The notes under the pieces were generated by a model, which saw only the letters and a program-made list of their open reading frames with translations, made no database searches and was not told the origin of the DNA. Shown piece by piece: positions 1 through 10,236 of a DNA stretch of 64,000 nucleotides; positions within the stretch are counted from its first letter, which is position 1; every line of letters begins with the position of its first letter. The translations under genes and the position numbers were made by a program. Origin of the DNA: Raphanus sativus (taxonomy: Eukaryota; Streptophyta; Magnoliopsida; Brassicales; Brassicaceae); the NCBI RefSeq assembly GCF_000801105.2, contig NC_079519.1, forward strand, positions 10,724,668-10,788,667, read 5' to 3'.

Positions 1-245
1 GAATTGTTGTTGAGAGCATCTTCAACAACATGGTGCAGTAGAAAAGTAAGCCCTGCTACAAGTCTCGGGTCTCCTGGCCATCAAATCTGCATAGACTTCT
101 TTATCATACTCTTCTAACTCTTTCAAACTTGCTTTGTAGTCAGCTTCATTAGGACTTTCAACAATGCTCCAAAACAACTTTTTCAGCTGAGGCTTGTTAG
201 GATGTAACTTCCTTATGTTCCCATAGATATGTCTCGCACACATTC
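1..245 (-). pseudogene. Mutator-like (MULE) transposase fragment, frameshifted
   Basis: Reading on the minus strand from about 245 down to 22 gives a 73-residue open stretch with the features of plant MuDR transposases: an initial CARHIYGN block, a central segment in which LFW and YDKEVY stand out, and a final WSRAFF-like segment (here CSRAYFSTAPCC). In the family this lies in the C-terminal half of the transposase, just before the SWIM zinc finger. A stop follows at 22-24, but the next bases, read one base out of register, continue with an acidic residue pair and an Asn run as the family does. That indicates a 1-base insertion near 24-28. The bases just upstream (ACCCAG) could be a splice acceptor. 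The element continues off the left edge of the window, so its ends and target duplication cannot be judged. Confidence 0.75.
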
Positions 246-415
246 TGGGTATAGTTTAAACATTATTTAATATTCGTTATGTATAAAGAATTTAGTTTAG
301 AGTATATATAATCTTTAATATTAAAAATATATCAATATTTAAAATAATTATAAAATTTATATTTTACGACATATAAAATTTATTACAATTATAAAATTTA
401 AGCAATTGTATTACT

Positions 416-427
416 AAAATAAATAAC
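416..427. repeat. Candidate target-site duplication of LINE-A (left copy)
   Basis: The 12-mer AAAATAAATAAC recurs directly after the A-rich tail of LINE-A at 7777-7788. The spacing fits a LINE target duplication, but the sequence is of low complexity. Confidence 0.45.
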
Positions 428-681
428 GCATCTCATGATTACAAAAAACTCTCTCTAGAGTGCGACGACGACGGCGATTCAAGAGGGATTTAGGGTTTTC
501 AGATGAGAGCGCGATAGTGGGATCCGGGGATTGAGAAAGGAGATCGACACGTTAGAGGTTGGGAAAATACAAGGGTTCATAGGTTTTTAATCGGAGAGAT
601 TCCCTGAATCTCTATGGTAGGTTTCAGATTGACTGGAGTTGGGGAAAGGATCACAACAGGAAGCTGGATACGGCGGCATTT

Positions 682-2682
682 ATGGTTGATACGATCTTGA
701 TTCTTACTATCAACTTGATGAGATCGGGTGGACATCAAGGTATGATACTGGGGATCTTATCTCTTACAAAATTGGGAAGTTGTCTGATTTGGTTCCATCG
801 ATACGCTTGGGAGATTCTCAATCAAGGGTTACAAAGCCATTTCTTTTCTGGATTTGATATGGTGGGGATTCGATTTGAAATATTAGGGATTGATAAGGAT
901 TCTTTAGGGGGTGATACTTTTGGAAACAGAGGACGCTATATAATAACTCTACTCGTGTGCTTGAGGAGTATCAGTTATCACGAGTTTTATTCTCATCATT
1001 TTCTTTGCAACAAAGGCTTAAAGGTTTTCTGGTTAACAATGACACAGGGTCAATTGTTGGGATCCATGGGTGAATCAAGGAATGGTGAAGGAACACGCAA
1101 GAGGCTGAAGATTTCAGTGCCTCATTTCGACAACTCCGCCTTGATCAAGTCCTTTTCTAGGATGCTGATTGGCAGATGTATGAATCCAGGAAAACAAGAG
1201 ATGGAGGCTTTACTTACTAAGCTTCCCAAGATATGGAATCTGGAGGATAAGGTGGTCGGAACGAACTTGGGATTGGGAAAGTTCCAGTTTGAGTTCGAGA
1301 AGGAAGAAGATATTGAAGGGGTCCTCAAGCATCAACCATATCATTTTGATTATTGGATGATTGCTTTGGGGAAATGGCAACCTAAGAAGTCACTTCACTA
1401 TCCATCGGAAATCCCTTTCTGGGTTCGAGTCTTGGGTGTGTCTAAGGAGTACAGAACAGTTCCGACATTTGAAAGCATCGGAGGTGCCATTGGAGAAGTG
1501 ATTGAGGTCGACTTGGATCAAATGAGGGTTTTGGTAGTGGTGGACGCCTTTAAAGAGCTGTGTTTTGAGACGTCAGTGGATTTCAAAGGAGGTGAGTTTT
1601 ATGACGGGGTGGAGGTGCCCATACTCTTACGATATGAGCGTCTGTTTGGATATTGTGAGAATTGTGGCAGCTTGTGTCACAATGAGGCGAACTGTCCAAC
1701 GGGAAAGGGGGCTCAACAGAGCCAAGTGAAGCAAGCAGAGAACCGTGTAGGCAATGGAGTATGGCACGATGCGGGGACACACGATGAGAGAGCACGAAGC
1801 TACAAGGGTGTTGTCATTAATGGGAATGGAGGCTATCAAAACCGGGAGAGGGAGCCAAGGGATTATTATGGCAAAGGCAAAGGCAAAATGGTGGAGGAAG
1901 CTGGTTCACAGTGGGTAAGAGTTGCAGACAAAGGAGGCAAGAGAGGATCCGGTTATAAAGGGAATCACAGGGGAGAAGGCGAGACGATGCGACACAATAC
2001 CGAGCGACGGGAGAATCAACGACCCCAAGACCAGACTAGTAATGGTTTAAGTCGTGCTGGAGAGCAACAGAAGCAAGTGCGTTTGCAAGAGGATACGAGG
2101 GAAGAGGGTGAAATCACGACTGTGGAGGATGATCACTTGATGCCTCCGTCGAAGAGCTTTCAAGCTCAGTTGGAGGAGACACATGCGTTAGGTACGGAGA
2201 TGGTGTCGGATCCAATTGATGCAGAGAAAGGGATTCAACAATTACAAGGTTTAATGGCAAATCAGGCGACACTGGGGGACGAGGACGTGATGGATTGGGA
2301 TGAGATTAGAGCGTCGTGCAAGGTACAAGGACTAGACTTGGATACCGCAGACGACCTCCCGGACCTTTCGGAAGAGGAGATAGCTGAGATGAATCTTCTA
2401 CTGGAGCCAGAGGCCAAAGGGACTAAAACAGAGGAACTACAGGTGCAGGCTGAAGGCAAAGGGCATTTACTTGAGGAGGAAGCAAAGAAACAAGCTACCA
2501 AGAAGATACTTTTTAAGCCTCCAACGAATACTGCAGCGAGCAACAAGTTGCGTATTGCAAAGGCTTTAGCCTCTCCTCGTAAGAGAGCTCCGGCTAAATT
2601 AGGTACTCGAGCAGGGGAGAACAAGAATCCAATGGAGAGTCAGGTTGCCTCAAACCTACCTCCCGATACTCATAAGAACTAG
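682..2682 (+). CDS. LINE-A ORF1: DUF4283 / CCHC nucleic-acid-binding protein
   Basis: ORF1 of a plant L1 element, expected to bind element RNA and form the retrotransposition particle. The open frame is 666 codons, but the first ~119 residues look like translated leader: family-like sequence starts just after the ATG at 1039 (residue 120) or 1066 (residue 129). A DUF4283-like region follows at about residues 140-290. A zinc knuckle CX2CX4HX4C (CENCGSLCHNEANC) lies at residues 325-338. The C-terminal half is charged, rich in Glu, Lys and Gln, and looks disordered. The frame is undamaged over 2 kb while ORF2 downstream is broken in five places. ORF1 is under no obvious selection here, so the integrity may be chance or recent decay. 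Confidence 0.75.
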   Translation: MVDTILILTINLMRSGGHQGMILGILSLTKLGSCLIWFHRYAWEILNQGLQSHFFSGFDMVGIRFEILGIDKDSLGGDTFGNRGRYIITLLVCLRSISYHEFYSHHFLCNKGLKVFWLTMTQGQLLGSMGESRNGEGTRKRLKISVPHFDNSALIKSFSRMLIGRCMNPGKQEMEALLTKLPKIWNLEDKVVGTNLGLGKFQFEFEKEEDIEGVLKHQPYHFDYWMIALGKWQPKKSLHYPSEIPFWVRVLGVSKEYRTVPTFESIGGAIGEVIEVDLDQMRVLVVVDAFKELCFETSVDFKGGEFYDGVEVPILLRYERLFGYCENCGSLCHNEANCPTGKGAQQSQVKQAENRVGNGVWHDAGTHDERARSYKGVVINGNGGYQNREREPRDYYGKGKGKMVEEAGSQWVRVADKGGKRGSGYKGNHRGEGETMRHNTERRENQRPQDQTSNGLSRAGEQQKQVRLQEDTREEGEITTVEDDHLMPPSKSFQAQLEETHALGTEMVSDPIDAEKGIQQLQGLMANQATLGDEDVMDWDEIRASCKVQGLDLDTADDLPDLSEEEIAEMNLLLEPEAKGTKTEELQVQAEGKGHLLEEEAKKQATKKILFKPPTNTAASNKLRIAKALASPRKRAPAKLGTRAGENKNPMESQVASNLPPDTHKN

Positions 2683-3658
2683 TTTTATGGATCAAGTTTT
2701 TTTCAAATTTTACTTATTATTTCAGGATGTGGTTTCTGTGGTGGGAGGTGGTTTAATAAGTTCTTTGAACAATAGTTGTTTGATTTGGATATCTCGTGAG
2801 TTTGTTTTGTGTTTTAGGATGGTTACATCTTATGGATTTGTAGGCTCCTTTCTTGTTTATGTCTACATAATGAATAAACTGGTTTTTTTGGAGTTCTCGT
2901 TGGAATGTGATTTTATTTTGTCTCTGCTCCGGATTTATAAACGGCTGCTAAGCAGAGTCCAGTATACTTTATCGGCCTTTAAGCTCGGTGAAAGTGTTTC
3001 TAATATGGAAAACGTCTGGTTCAAAATGGGTTATCATTATACTGGAGTAATATTTATTTGGCCACATTATTTGCTTTGGTCTTTCCGGGATTGTGTTACA
3101 AAACTCGTGGAGAGTGTACTATCTAAGATGTTAACTTTGGTCTCATTAAACCAAACTCATCACAGTCAATCGAGGAATTTTCTTAGAGCTTCGGTGTATA
3201 CAAGCCCGAGACTCAATAAGATCCCCTTGGTTTTAAAAAAGATCCGATGCTTCTTAGTTATGGTCAAAAAGATGTCTAGGAGGGTGACAAAGAGGATAAG
3301 GCAAATATACATTCAGACGTGCAAGGTGTTTGGGTGGTGGCCTCATTTTATCGGATGTAATTTAGTATTTGATACTTTTGAATTCTTAATGCTTGTTGAA
3401 TCATTTGAACCTTTTTAACATGAGAATTTAGTCTTCGGTCGGAGACTTTGGTCTGAGAATGGGATGTGGAACGGGGGACTACTTCACGATATTAAAACGG
3501 TAATGCATCTTGGGTGGATACAAGATAGTCTCGGTAGAAAACATATGATCATCAGCCTCTCATTGATCATAAGACAATGTCGACAATTAGATGAACATGT
3601 CGGGCCCATCAAGTCCAATTGTTAATGGCTCCAATGAGCGTGCTTAAATTTTTTTTTT
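2683..3658 (+). other. LINE-A inter-ORF spacer
   Basis: This 976-bp T-rich spacer separates ORF1 and ORF2. An open frame overlaps it (2645-3418), but its translation is hydrophobic and of low complexity, and it has no domain I recognise, so I do not call it a gene. The run of T at 3651-3658 lies immediately before the ORF2 start codon. Confidence 0.5.
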
Positions 3659-6600
3659 ATGAAGGTACTCAGCTGGAATTGTAGAGGTATGGGAAGTAAG
3701 TGGACAATTAGTTATCTCCGGGAGATATGGCATCAATATAAACCAGATTTTCTTTTTTTATCAGAAACAAAGCAAGATTTTGCCTTTGTTCAAGGATTCC
3801 AATCGCATTTTGGATATGATAATATAATAACGGTAGACCCAAATGGAACAAGCGGAGGGCTAGCACTGTATTACAATAATGAGTATCAAGTAAATGTATT
3901 ATACTCTAGTAATAGGATGATAGATGTCCAGGCGGAGGCTCTGGGAAAGAAAATATTTATGACATTTGTATATGGGGAGCCAGTTCAGAAACTGAGAGAT
4001 CAAGTATGGGAGAGGCTAACTAGATATGGCATTGCACGAGACGATCCCTGGTTTATTATTGGAAATTTAAATGAAATCACTGGGAACCATGAAAAAGAAG
4101 GCGGCCCGTTACGGAACTCAGACACTTTTGTATCATTTAATAATATGATCCAAAATAGTGGATATTGGAATTCCAGGCGAAAGGAAACAAATTATCTTGG
4201 CAAGGAAGGAGGAAAGTAAACGGGAAAACGACAATGATTCGATGTCGTTTGGATAGAGCTTTAGCAAACGAAGAATGGCACACAATGTTTCCACAATCGT
4301 ATACAGAATATTTGAAAATGGTGGGGTCGGACCATCGACCAATAGTGGCTTTCCTAGAGGACAAAGTTACCAGACGGAAGGGACAATTCAGATTTGACAA
4401 AAGATGGATAGGAAAGGATGGCTTTTTGGAATCCATTGCCAGAGGCTGGACAAAGGAAAGGAGGAATACAACTGGCAATGTGGGAGATGTCGTGTCAAAG
4501 ATTACAAATTGTCGACATGAACTTTCAACTTGGCGTAAGAATAACCCACCATATGGAAAAGAGAAAATCGCAGAATTACAACAAGCGTTGGAGGAGGTAC
4601 AGACCGATGATAATCGATCTCAAGAGGATATTTTGGAAGTGTCTCGGAAACTTCAAGAGGCTTATAAAGACGAAGAGGAATATTGGCAACAGAAAAGTAG
4701 GAATACATGGAATACGGCGGGAGATCGCATCACAAAATTCTTTCATGCCTTGACAAAACAGCGAAGAACTCGTAATCGGCTGGTAGGGTTATATGATACA
4801 AATGGAAATTGGGTGGTTAAGGATGAAGGGATCGAGAAGGTTCCCGTGGATTATTTTGATGATCTTTTTACTACTACGTCGCCTAGCGAATTTGATGATT
4901 TTCTGGCTGAAATTAAACCAACCATATCTCAGCAAACGAATCAAAGGCTAATAAGGATAGCTACAGAGGAAGAGGTGCGGCAAGCTCTGTTCATGATGCA
5001 TCCAGAAAAAGCGCCGGGCCCGGATGGAATGACGGCACTCTTTTTCCAACATTCATGGCATATTATCAAAAAGGATATAGTGGAAATGGTCAATAATTTC
5101 TTGACAACAGGAAAATTGGATGTGCGGCTAAATGTTACAAATATTTGCTTGATTCCTAAGACGGAAAGACCGACAAGGATGACAGAACTTAGGCCAATAA
5201 GTCTTTGTAATGTCAGATATAAAATTATATCAAAAGTTCTGTGTCTAAGGCTAAAGGCTTGCCTACCGGCTCTGATTTCAGAAACACAGTCGGCGTTTGT
5301 GGCTGGGAGATTGATTTCGGATAACATCCTAATAGCACAAGAGATGTTTCATGGATTGAGGACAAATAAGGCCTGCAAAAATAAGTTTATGGCTATAAAA
5401 ACGGATATGAGTAAAGCTTATAATAGAGTGGAATGGAATTTTATTCAGGCTTTACTTCGGAAAATGGGGTTTGATTCCCATTGGATTCAGCTGATGATGG
5501 AATGTATAACTTCGGTTCAATACAGAGTTTTATTAAATGGACAACCACGAGGACAAATTATCCCAAATAGAGGTTTACGTCAAGGGGATCCTTTATCTCC
5601 ATATTTGTTCATTATGTGCACTGAGGCCCTAATAGCAAATATCAAAAAGGCTGAGAATGAAAAACGGCTAACCGGAATAAAAGTGGCGAGGGCTTGTCCT
5701 CCAATCTCTCATTTTCTTTTCGCAGATGATAGTATCTTTTTCTGTAAAGCACATAAAGAGGAGTGCGAGACTATTTTGGTAATTCTTAAAGAATATGAAA
5801 AGGTTTCGGGATAGCAGATTAACTTCCAAAAATCGTCGATTCAATTTGGTCACACAATTGATGACGATACGCGTCAAGCACTTCGGGATATTATGGGAAT
5901 TCAAAATTTGGGAGGGATGGGGAAATATTTGGGCATCCCAGAAAGCCTGGATGGCTCAAAAGTACAAGTTTTTGGATTTGTTCAGGAAAGCTTGAATAAC
6001 AGGATCAATGGATGGACTTTTAGGTTTATTTCCAAAGGCGGAAAGGAAGTAATAATAAAATCAGTGGCAACGGCTCTACCCAATCATATTATATCCTGTT
6101 ACAGAATCCCAAAAACAGTGGCGAAAAAGCTTACAAGTGCAGTAGCACAATTCTGGTGGAGCCCCAGTGGAAATACAAAAGGATTACACTGGAAATCATG
6201 GGATAAGGTTTGCGTACATAAGGATGATGGAGGGCTAGGTTTTAGGGATTTTACGGATTTTAACACAGCTATGCTTGGTAAGCAGCTATGTAGATTAATA
6301 GAGAAACCCAACACTCTATTTTCTCGTGTCTTTAAAGGTCGATACTTCAGGAACGCTTCACCCCTGGAACTGATCAGATCGTACGCGTCCTCCTATCGGT
6401 GGCGTAGTATAATCTCTGCTAGATCTCTGGTTAGCAAAGAACTAATCAAAAGGGTGGGATCAGGGACATCCATATCAGTATGGAATGATCCGTGGCTCCC
6501 AACCACTCGCCCGAGACCAGCAAATAAAAAAACAAAATGTTCTCTTACCGGATCTTACGGTTGACTCCCTCATTGATGCAACAACACGAACTTGGAAATC

Positions 6601-7748
6601 ACACACTCTTCAGGTGATAATGGACCCCGACGATGTTAAAATCGTAGAGAGTATACCTTTAAGTAGGATACCAACTATTGATCGGGATGGCTGGCATTTT
6701 ACAAAAAATGGAAAATATACGGTTAAATCAGGATACCAAGTAGAAAGAACATATCCTGATATAGAAAGAGGGACAGTAGAATTTGGACCCACGGTAACTG
6801 CTCTTAAAGCTAATTGTTGGAAAGTGCGCTGTCCATCCAAGATGAAGAATTTTCTATGGCAACTTCTGTCAGGATGTATAGCAGTTAAGAAAAATCTGAA
6901 GGCAAGGGGTATTAAAGGAGATATACGGTGTGATAGATGTGGAGCATCAGAAGAGTCCATAAATCATGTTTTCTTTGAATGTCCACCGGCAGTCCAGGTC
7001 TAGGCGCTATCAATGATCCCAACGCATCCAGATCACTTCCCAGGACAATCTTTATTTGTGAATATGGATTATTTATTTTGGAGGGTTAAACCCACAATGG
7101 AGGAGCATCATTTTGCATGGATACTCTGGTATATATGGAAAGGACGGAATAGCAAAGTTTTTAGTAATTTGGACACGAAACCGAAGGAGACTCTTCGGCG
7201 AGCTATGACTGAATCTTTACTTTGGATGGAAGCTCAGCAGGAAATAGTTCAGCCTCAAAATCAGGCTCTACACACGTCTGATGGAGTATTACCGACTAGA
7301 TCAGGACGATGGTGTTTCACGGATGGATCATGGAAAGCAGAGGATATTTTCTCTGGACAAGGATGGTACAGTACTTTAGAGGGCTTTGAAGGTTTATTGG
7401 GAGCTAGGAATACGAGGGCTAGTCAATCCCCGTTACATGCAGAAGTCGAAACTCTTATTTGGGCGATGGAGTGCATGAGGAATTTAAGGCAATATAACAT
7501 TACATTTGCAACGGATTGTTCTCAATTGGTGAAGATGGTTTCGGAACCAGAGGAATGGCCGGCATTTGCGAGTTACTTGGAGGACATCAAGAGTCTGAAG
7601 AGAAGTTTCAATAGCTCAGAGATTATTCATATACCACCGGACGCAAAACAACAAGGCGGATAGCTTAGCACGCAGTGTGTGGCAACAAATATCGTTTACT
7701 GTCCATATGGATACAGAGCGCCCAGTTTGGTTTACAGAGTCCACATGA
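3659..7748 (+). pseudogene. LINE-A ORF2 (endonuclease-reverse transcriptase-RNase H), broken
   Basis: The domains are in the usual order. First comes an AP-like endonuclease (WNCRG near the start, SETK). Next is reverse transcriptase with KAPGPDG, LRPISLC, SKAYNRVEW, LRQGDPLSPYLF and the catalytic FADD at 5719-5730. Then come a C-terminal zinc-binding segment (CDRCGASEESINHVFFEC) and an RNase H domain with FTDGSW, HAEVETLIWAM and FATDCSQL. The breaks are: a 1-base loss near 4162-4166; TAG at 5812-5814 with the same frame open on both sides; a 1-base shift in an A run near 6524-6531; TAG at 7001-7003; and a 1-base gain near 7636-7645. After the last shift the protein runs to TGA at 7746-7748. 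Two conserved residues are also changed: the endonuclease GDFNE motif reads GNLNE (Asn from AAT at 4064), and the Asp of SKAYD is Asn (5422-5424). The copy must be inactive. Confidence 0.88.
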
Positions 7749-7788
7749 GTCTGTAAAATGGTCGACAAAAAAAATAAAAATAAATAAC

Positions 7789-8308
7789 TCACCTTAAAAT
7801 TAGAAAAAATTAATAATATATACTGAATATCGGATAAATCTAAGTATAATGTTATCGTTAGAATTTATTAAATCTATTTATATATTTATTAATTATTTTA
7901 AATTTCCTGATAATTATAAATATAAATGAATTAATACAGAGTTGTAAACAATAGTATTATTAAAGTTAATACTTCTTAAAATTATGAAGAATATCATAGA
8001 CAAATATATTTTTCGAATAATAATATAATAAAATAAATATAAATATAAATTAATTAGTAGAGAATTTTAAACAATAGCATTATGAAAATTAATATTCATC
8101 TATATGGAACAAGTTTATTTCTCAAATAATATATATATATAAGTTTTTTTACGAGGCAAGATTTAGATATTGATCCAAAACAAAAACTATACTCGACCGG
8201 TTCTTGTTTGATAAACCAAATTGTGAGAAAAGAGGGAAAGAGAAGATAAATGCGGAAACAGAAACTCTGCTCAGATAGATTTTGATCAAACCAAACTCCC
8301 AGACGACG
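7789..8308. other. AT-rich spacer and F-box gene upstream region
   Basis: No gene, repeat ends or RNA were found in this very AT-rich stretch. The last ~130 bases are less AT-rich and probably hold the promoter and 5' UTR of the F-box gene. I could not pick a convincing TATA box. Confidence 0.5.
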
Positions 8309-10236
8309 ATGATGATTCAAGAAAAATATACGGGGAGATACCAAAATCTAAAGGTAGCAGAAGCCCTCTCGAATAATCATCTCTACCCATTTGCTTGCAA
8401 TGAACTGAGCTCCATTATAGATCTGGGTTTCTCTCGTTTTCCAAAAGACCTCAAAGCTTTCATCTTTCGAGATTGTCTCTCCGCTTTTCGTCTTCTTCCA
8501 GAGTAAGTTTTGAAATTTGAAATCCATCTCAATTGTTGCGGGTATTTAAGGCTCTACGATGCTCTCCCCTAATATATTGCTTCTAGGGTTGGTACTTCGA
8601 CATCTGTTTATGAAAAAAAAATTCATAATCGAGCAAGTATATACCAAAGTTTGGAACTTTCAGCCGACCCTCAAGTAGAGGATGTAGTAGTCTAATGGTA
8701 ATTGGATCGATGAGATTAGCTTAGATTATTTGCTTATTAATTTGCAAAAAGACATGTGTTTTGTTTTTTAAAATGCTGTGTCTTTATAAAACATAATAAA
8801 CACAAAACACTTGAGCAACTTTGCTTTGTCATGGATGATTCAGTCTTATAGTTCCTCTATGTGTTTTGTTGGAAAATCAACTCAAATTTGGGAACTTTCA
8901 TAGATTCTTGCAGCCAACCACTAAGCAGAGGATTGAGACTAGTGTGTGTTTGGGAATGGTTTACCCTGATTCTTTGCAATTGCGTTTGAATTTCGCATTT
9001 TTATGTCAGTTTGAGAAAGAATTTTTGTTAGAAGTGTTAAAATGTTCTATTTTCTTGAATATAATAAAATACGATAGGTTGCTATTATAAGCGTAAAGGA
9101 AAGTTTGTAACACTCTTAGTGGTGAGTGACAATGAGAATACTCATCAAGAGCACCTTATTCTTATAGCAATAGTTTCGTAGATTCTTAGTTTATCTCGCT
9201 CTTTTATCAAATCTATCTTTCATCTCCTCAAATCCTATTAAGACTAATACTTCTAACGGTTTCTGTATATTTTTATTATTTCTATTTAGCATGAACACAT
9301 CAGCTGCGGTTTCAGCCGCCAACCTTCTCGTTAAGAGCGTGGAATCAGCATTTCCCAAACAGAAGAAGAACTTAGCCGTTGTAGAATTTAAGCAGGCAAA
9401 AGTAGCACTTAAGAGACGCAGTAAGAGCCATGAGGAACATATAGGTATTTGTTTTTCTAGATTATCTTTCTGGAAATCTCCTCTTTAATACCTCTTTTTC
9501 ACCCAGATATGCCTTCACTTCCACAAGATATCCTTGTTCACATCTTCAGTTTCCTTGATGTATCTTCCTTACTCTCCTCATCTCAAGTCTCTCGGTACTA
9601 CTACTACTTCCTCCTGTAGTATATTTCCACATTGTCGAGCCTTTTTCTTGTTTTTTTTACTTATATGTTATGTTTGTAGCTCATGGAACCAAGCAACGTG
9701 TGAAGGCTCTATCTGGCGATCACTTTTTGATCTTCACTTCAATCACAAAGTATTTATTCATATTCATTCCGGTATTGACTGGAGAGAAGCCTTTAAGAAC
9801 GAATATATCTGTAAGGGTTTTATCTTCTCTTTCAGAAAAAAAAAACTCTTTCTCTATGTACAGTTTGTAAAGCATAATGTTTCCTTGCAGTGTCAAATTC
9901 ATCAAAGATGTTAAGATCTGGTCGAGGATACTGCAGTTACTGTGACTCCATTGTTTGGCACGACAACTTGAGATGTCCGAAGAAACAATGTCGGTTGAAA
10001 TCAGGCAAGAAGCCACTCGACCTCATGTTAATTCACCAGGTATAAGCTTGCTTTTTCTTCCTTCAAGAAACGTTTCTCGTGGTTCTTGTAGGGCAAGTTA
10101 TCTATATGCTTTTGGGGGTTTTGTTTCTTCACAGGTTGTTAATTATTTACTGGGAACAACGAGTTCGTCTGATGAAAGTGATTCTGAGGATGAGGCGGCT
10201 GTTCGTGGATTATGGGCTTATCCTACGCTTCAGTAG
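8309..10236 (+). CDS. F-box protein with C-terminal Cys4 cluster (six exons)
   Basis: Exons I infer: 8309-8502, 9290-9444, 9507-9594, 9680-9810, 9891-10039, 10135-10236. All have GT-AG borders (first donor GTAAGT), and phases join to one 272-residue frame. Residues 1-117 are a helical N-terminal region without a named domain. An F-box follows from about 119 (MPSLPQDILVHIFSFLDVSS), then SRSWNQAT. F-box proteins recruit targets to SCF ubiquitin ligases through Skp1 (ASK). Exon 5 carries C-X2-C-X10-C-X4-C (C204, C207, C218, C223), a plausible zinc-ribbon-like site. The tail is acidic and serine-rich (SSSDESDSEDE) and ends GLWAYPTLQ. I chose the ATG at 8309; a second ATG follows directly. From memory it resembles the uncharacterised Arabidopsis gene At5g52880. 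Its target is unknown. Confidence 0.82.

Larger units (their letters stand above)
428..7776 (+). mobile_element. L1-type LINE retrotransposon with RNase H domain (LINE-A)
   Basis: A nearly full-length non-LTR retrotransposon. In order it has a 5' leader, ORF1 (DUF4283 plus CCHC knuckle), a long spacer, and ORF2 (AP-type endonuclease, reverse transcriptase, C-terminal RNase H), then an A-rich tail at 7767-7780. A 12-base direct repeat, AAAATAAATAAC, occurs at 416-427 and 7777-7788 and may be the target-site duplication. It is AT-rich and overlaps the tail, so the exact ends are uncertain. Plant L1 lineages with an added RNase H domain are known. ORF1 is open but ORF2 carries three frameshifts and two nonsense codons, so this copy cannot move by itself. 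Its 3' end points at the F-box gene about 530 bp downstream. Confidence 0.85.

Noticed and set aside
2645..3418. 257-codon open frame between LINE-A ORF1 and ORF2
   Set aside because: Hydrophobic, T-rich translation without any motif; it overlaps the ORF1 end and lies in the LINE spacer.
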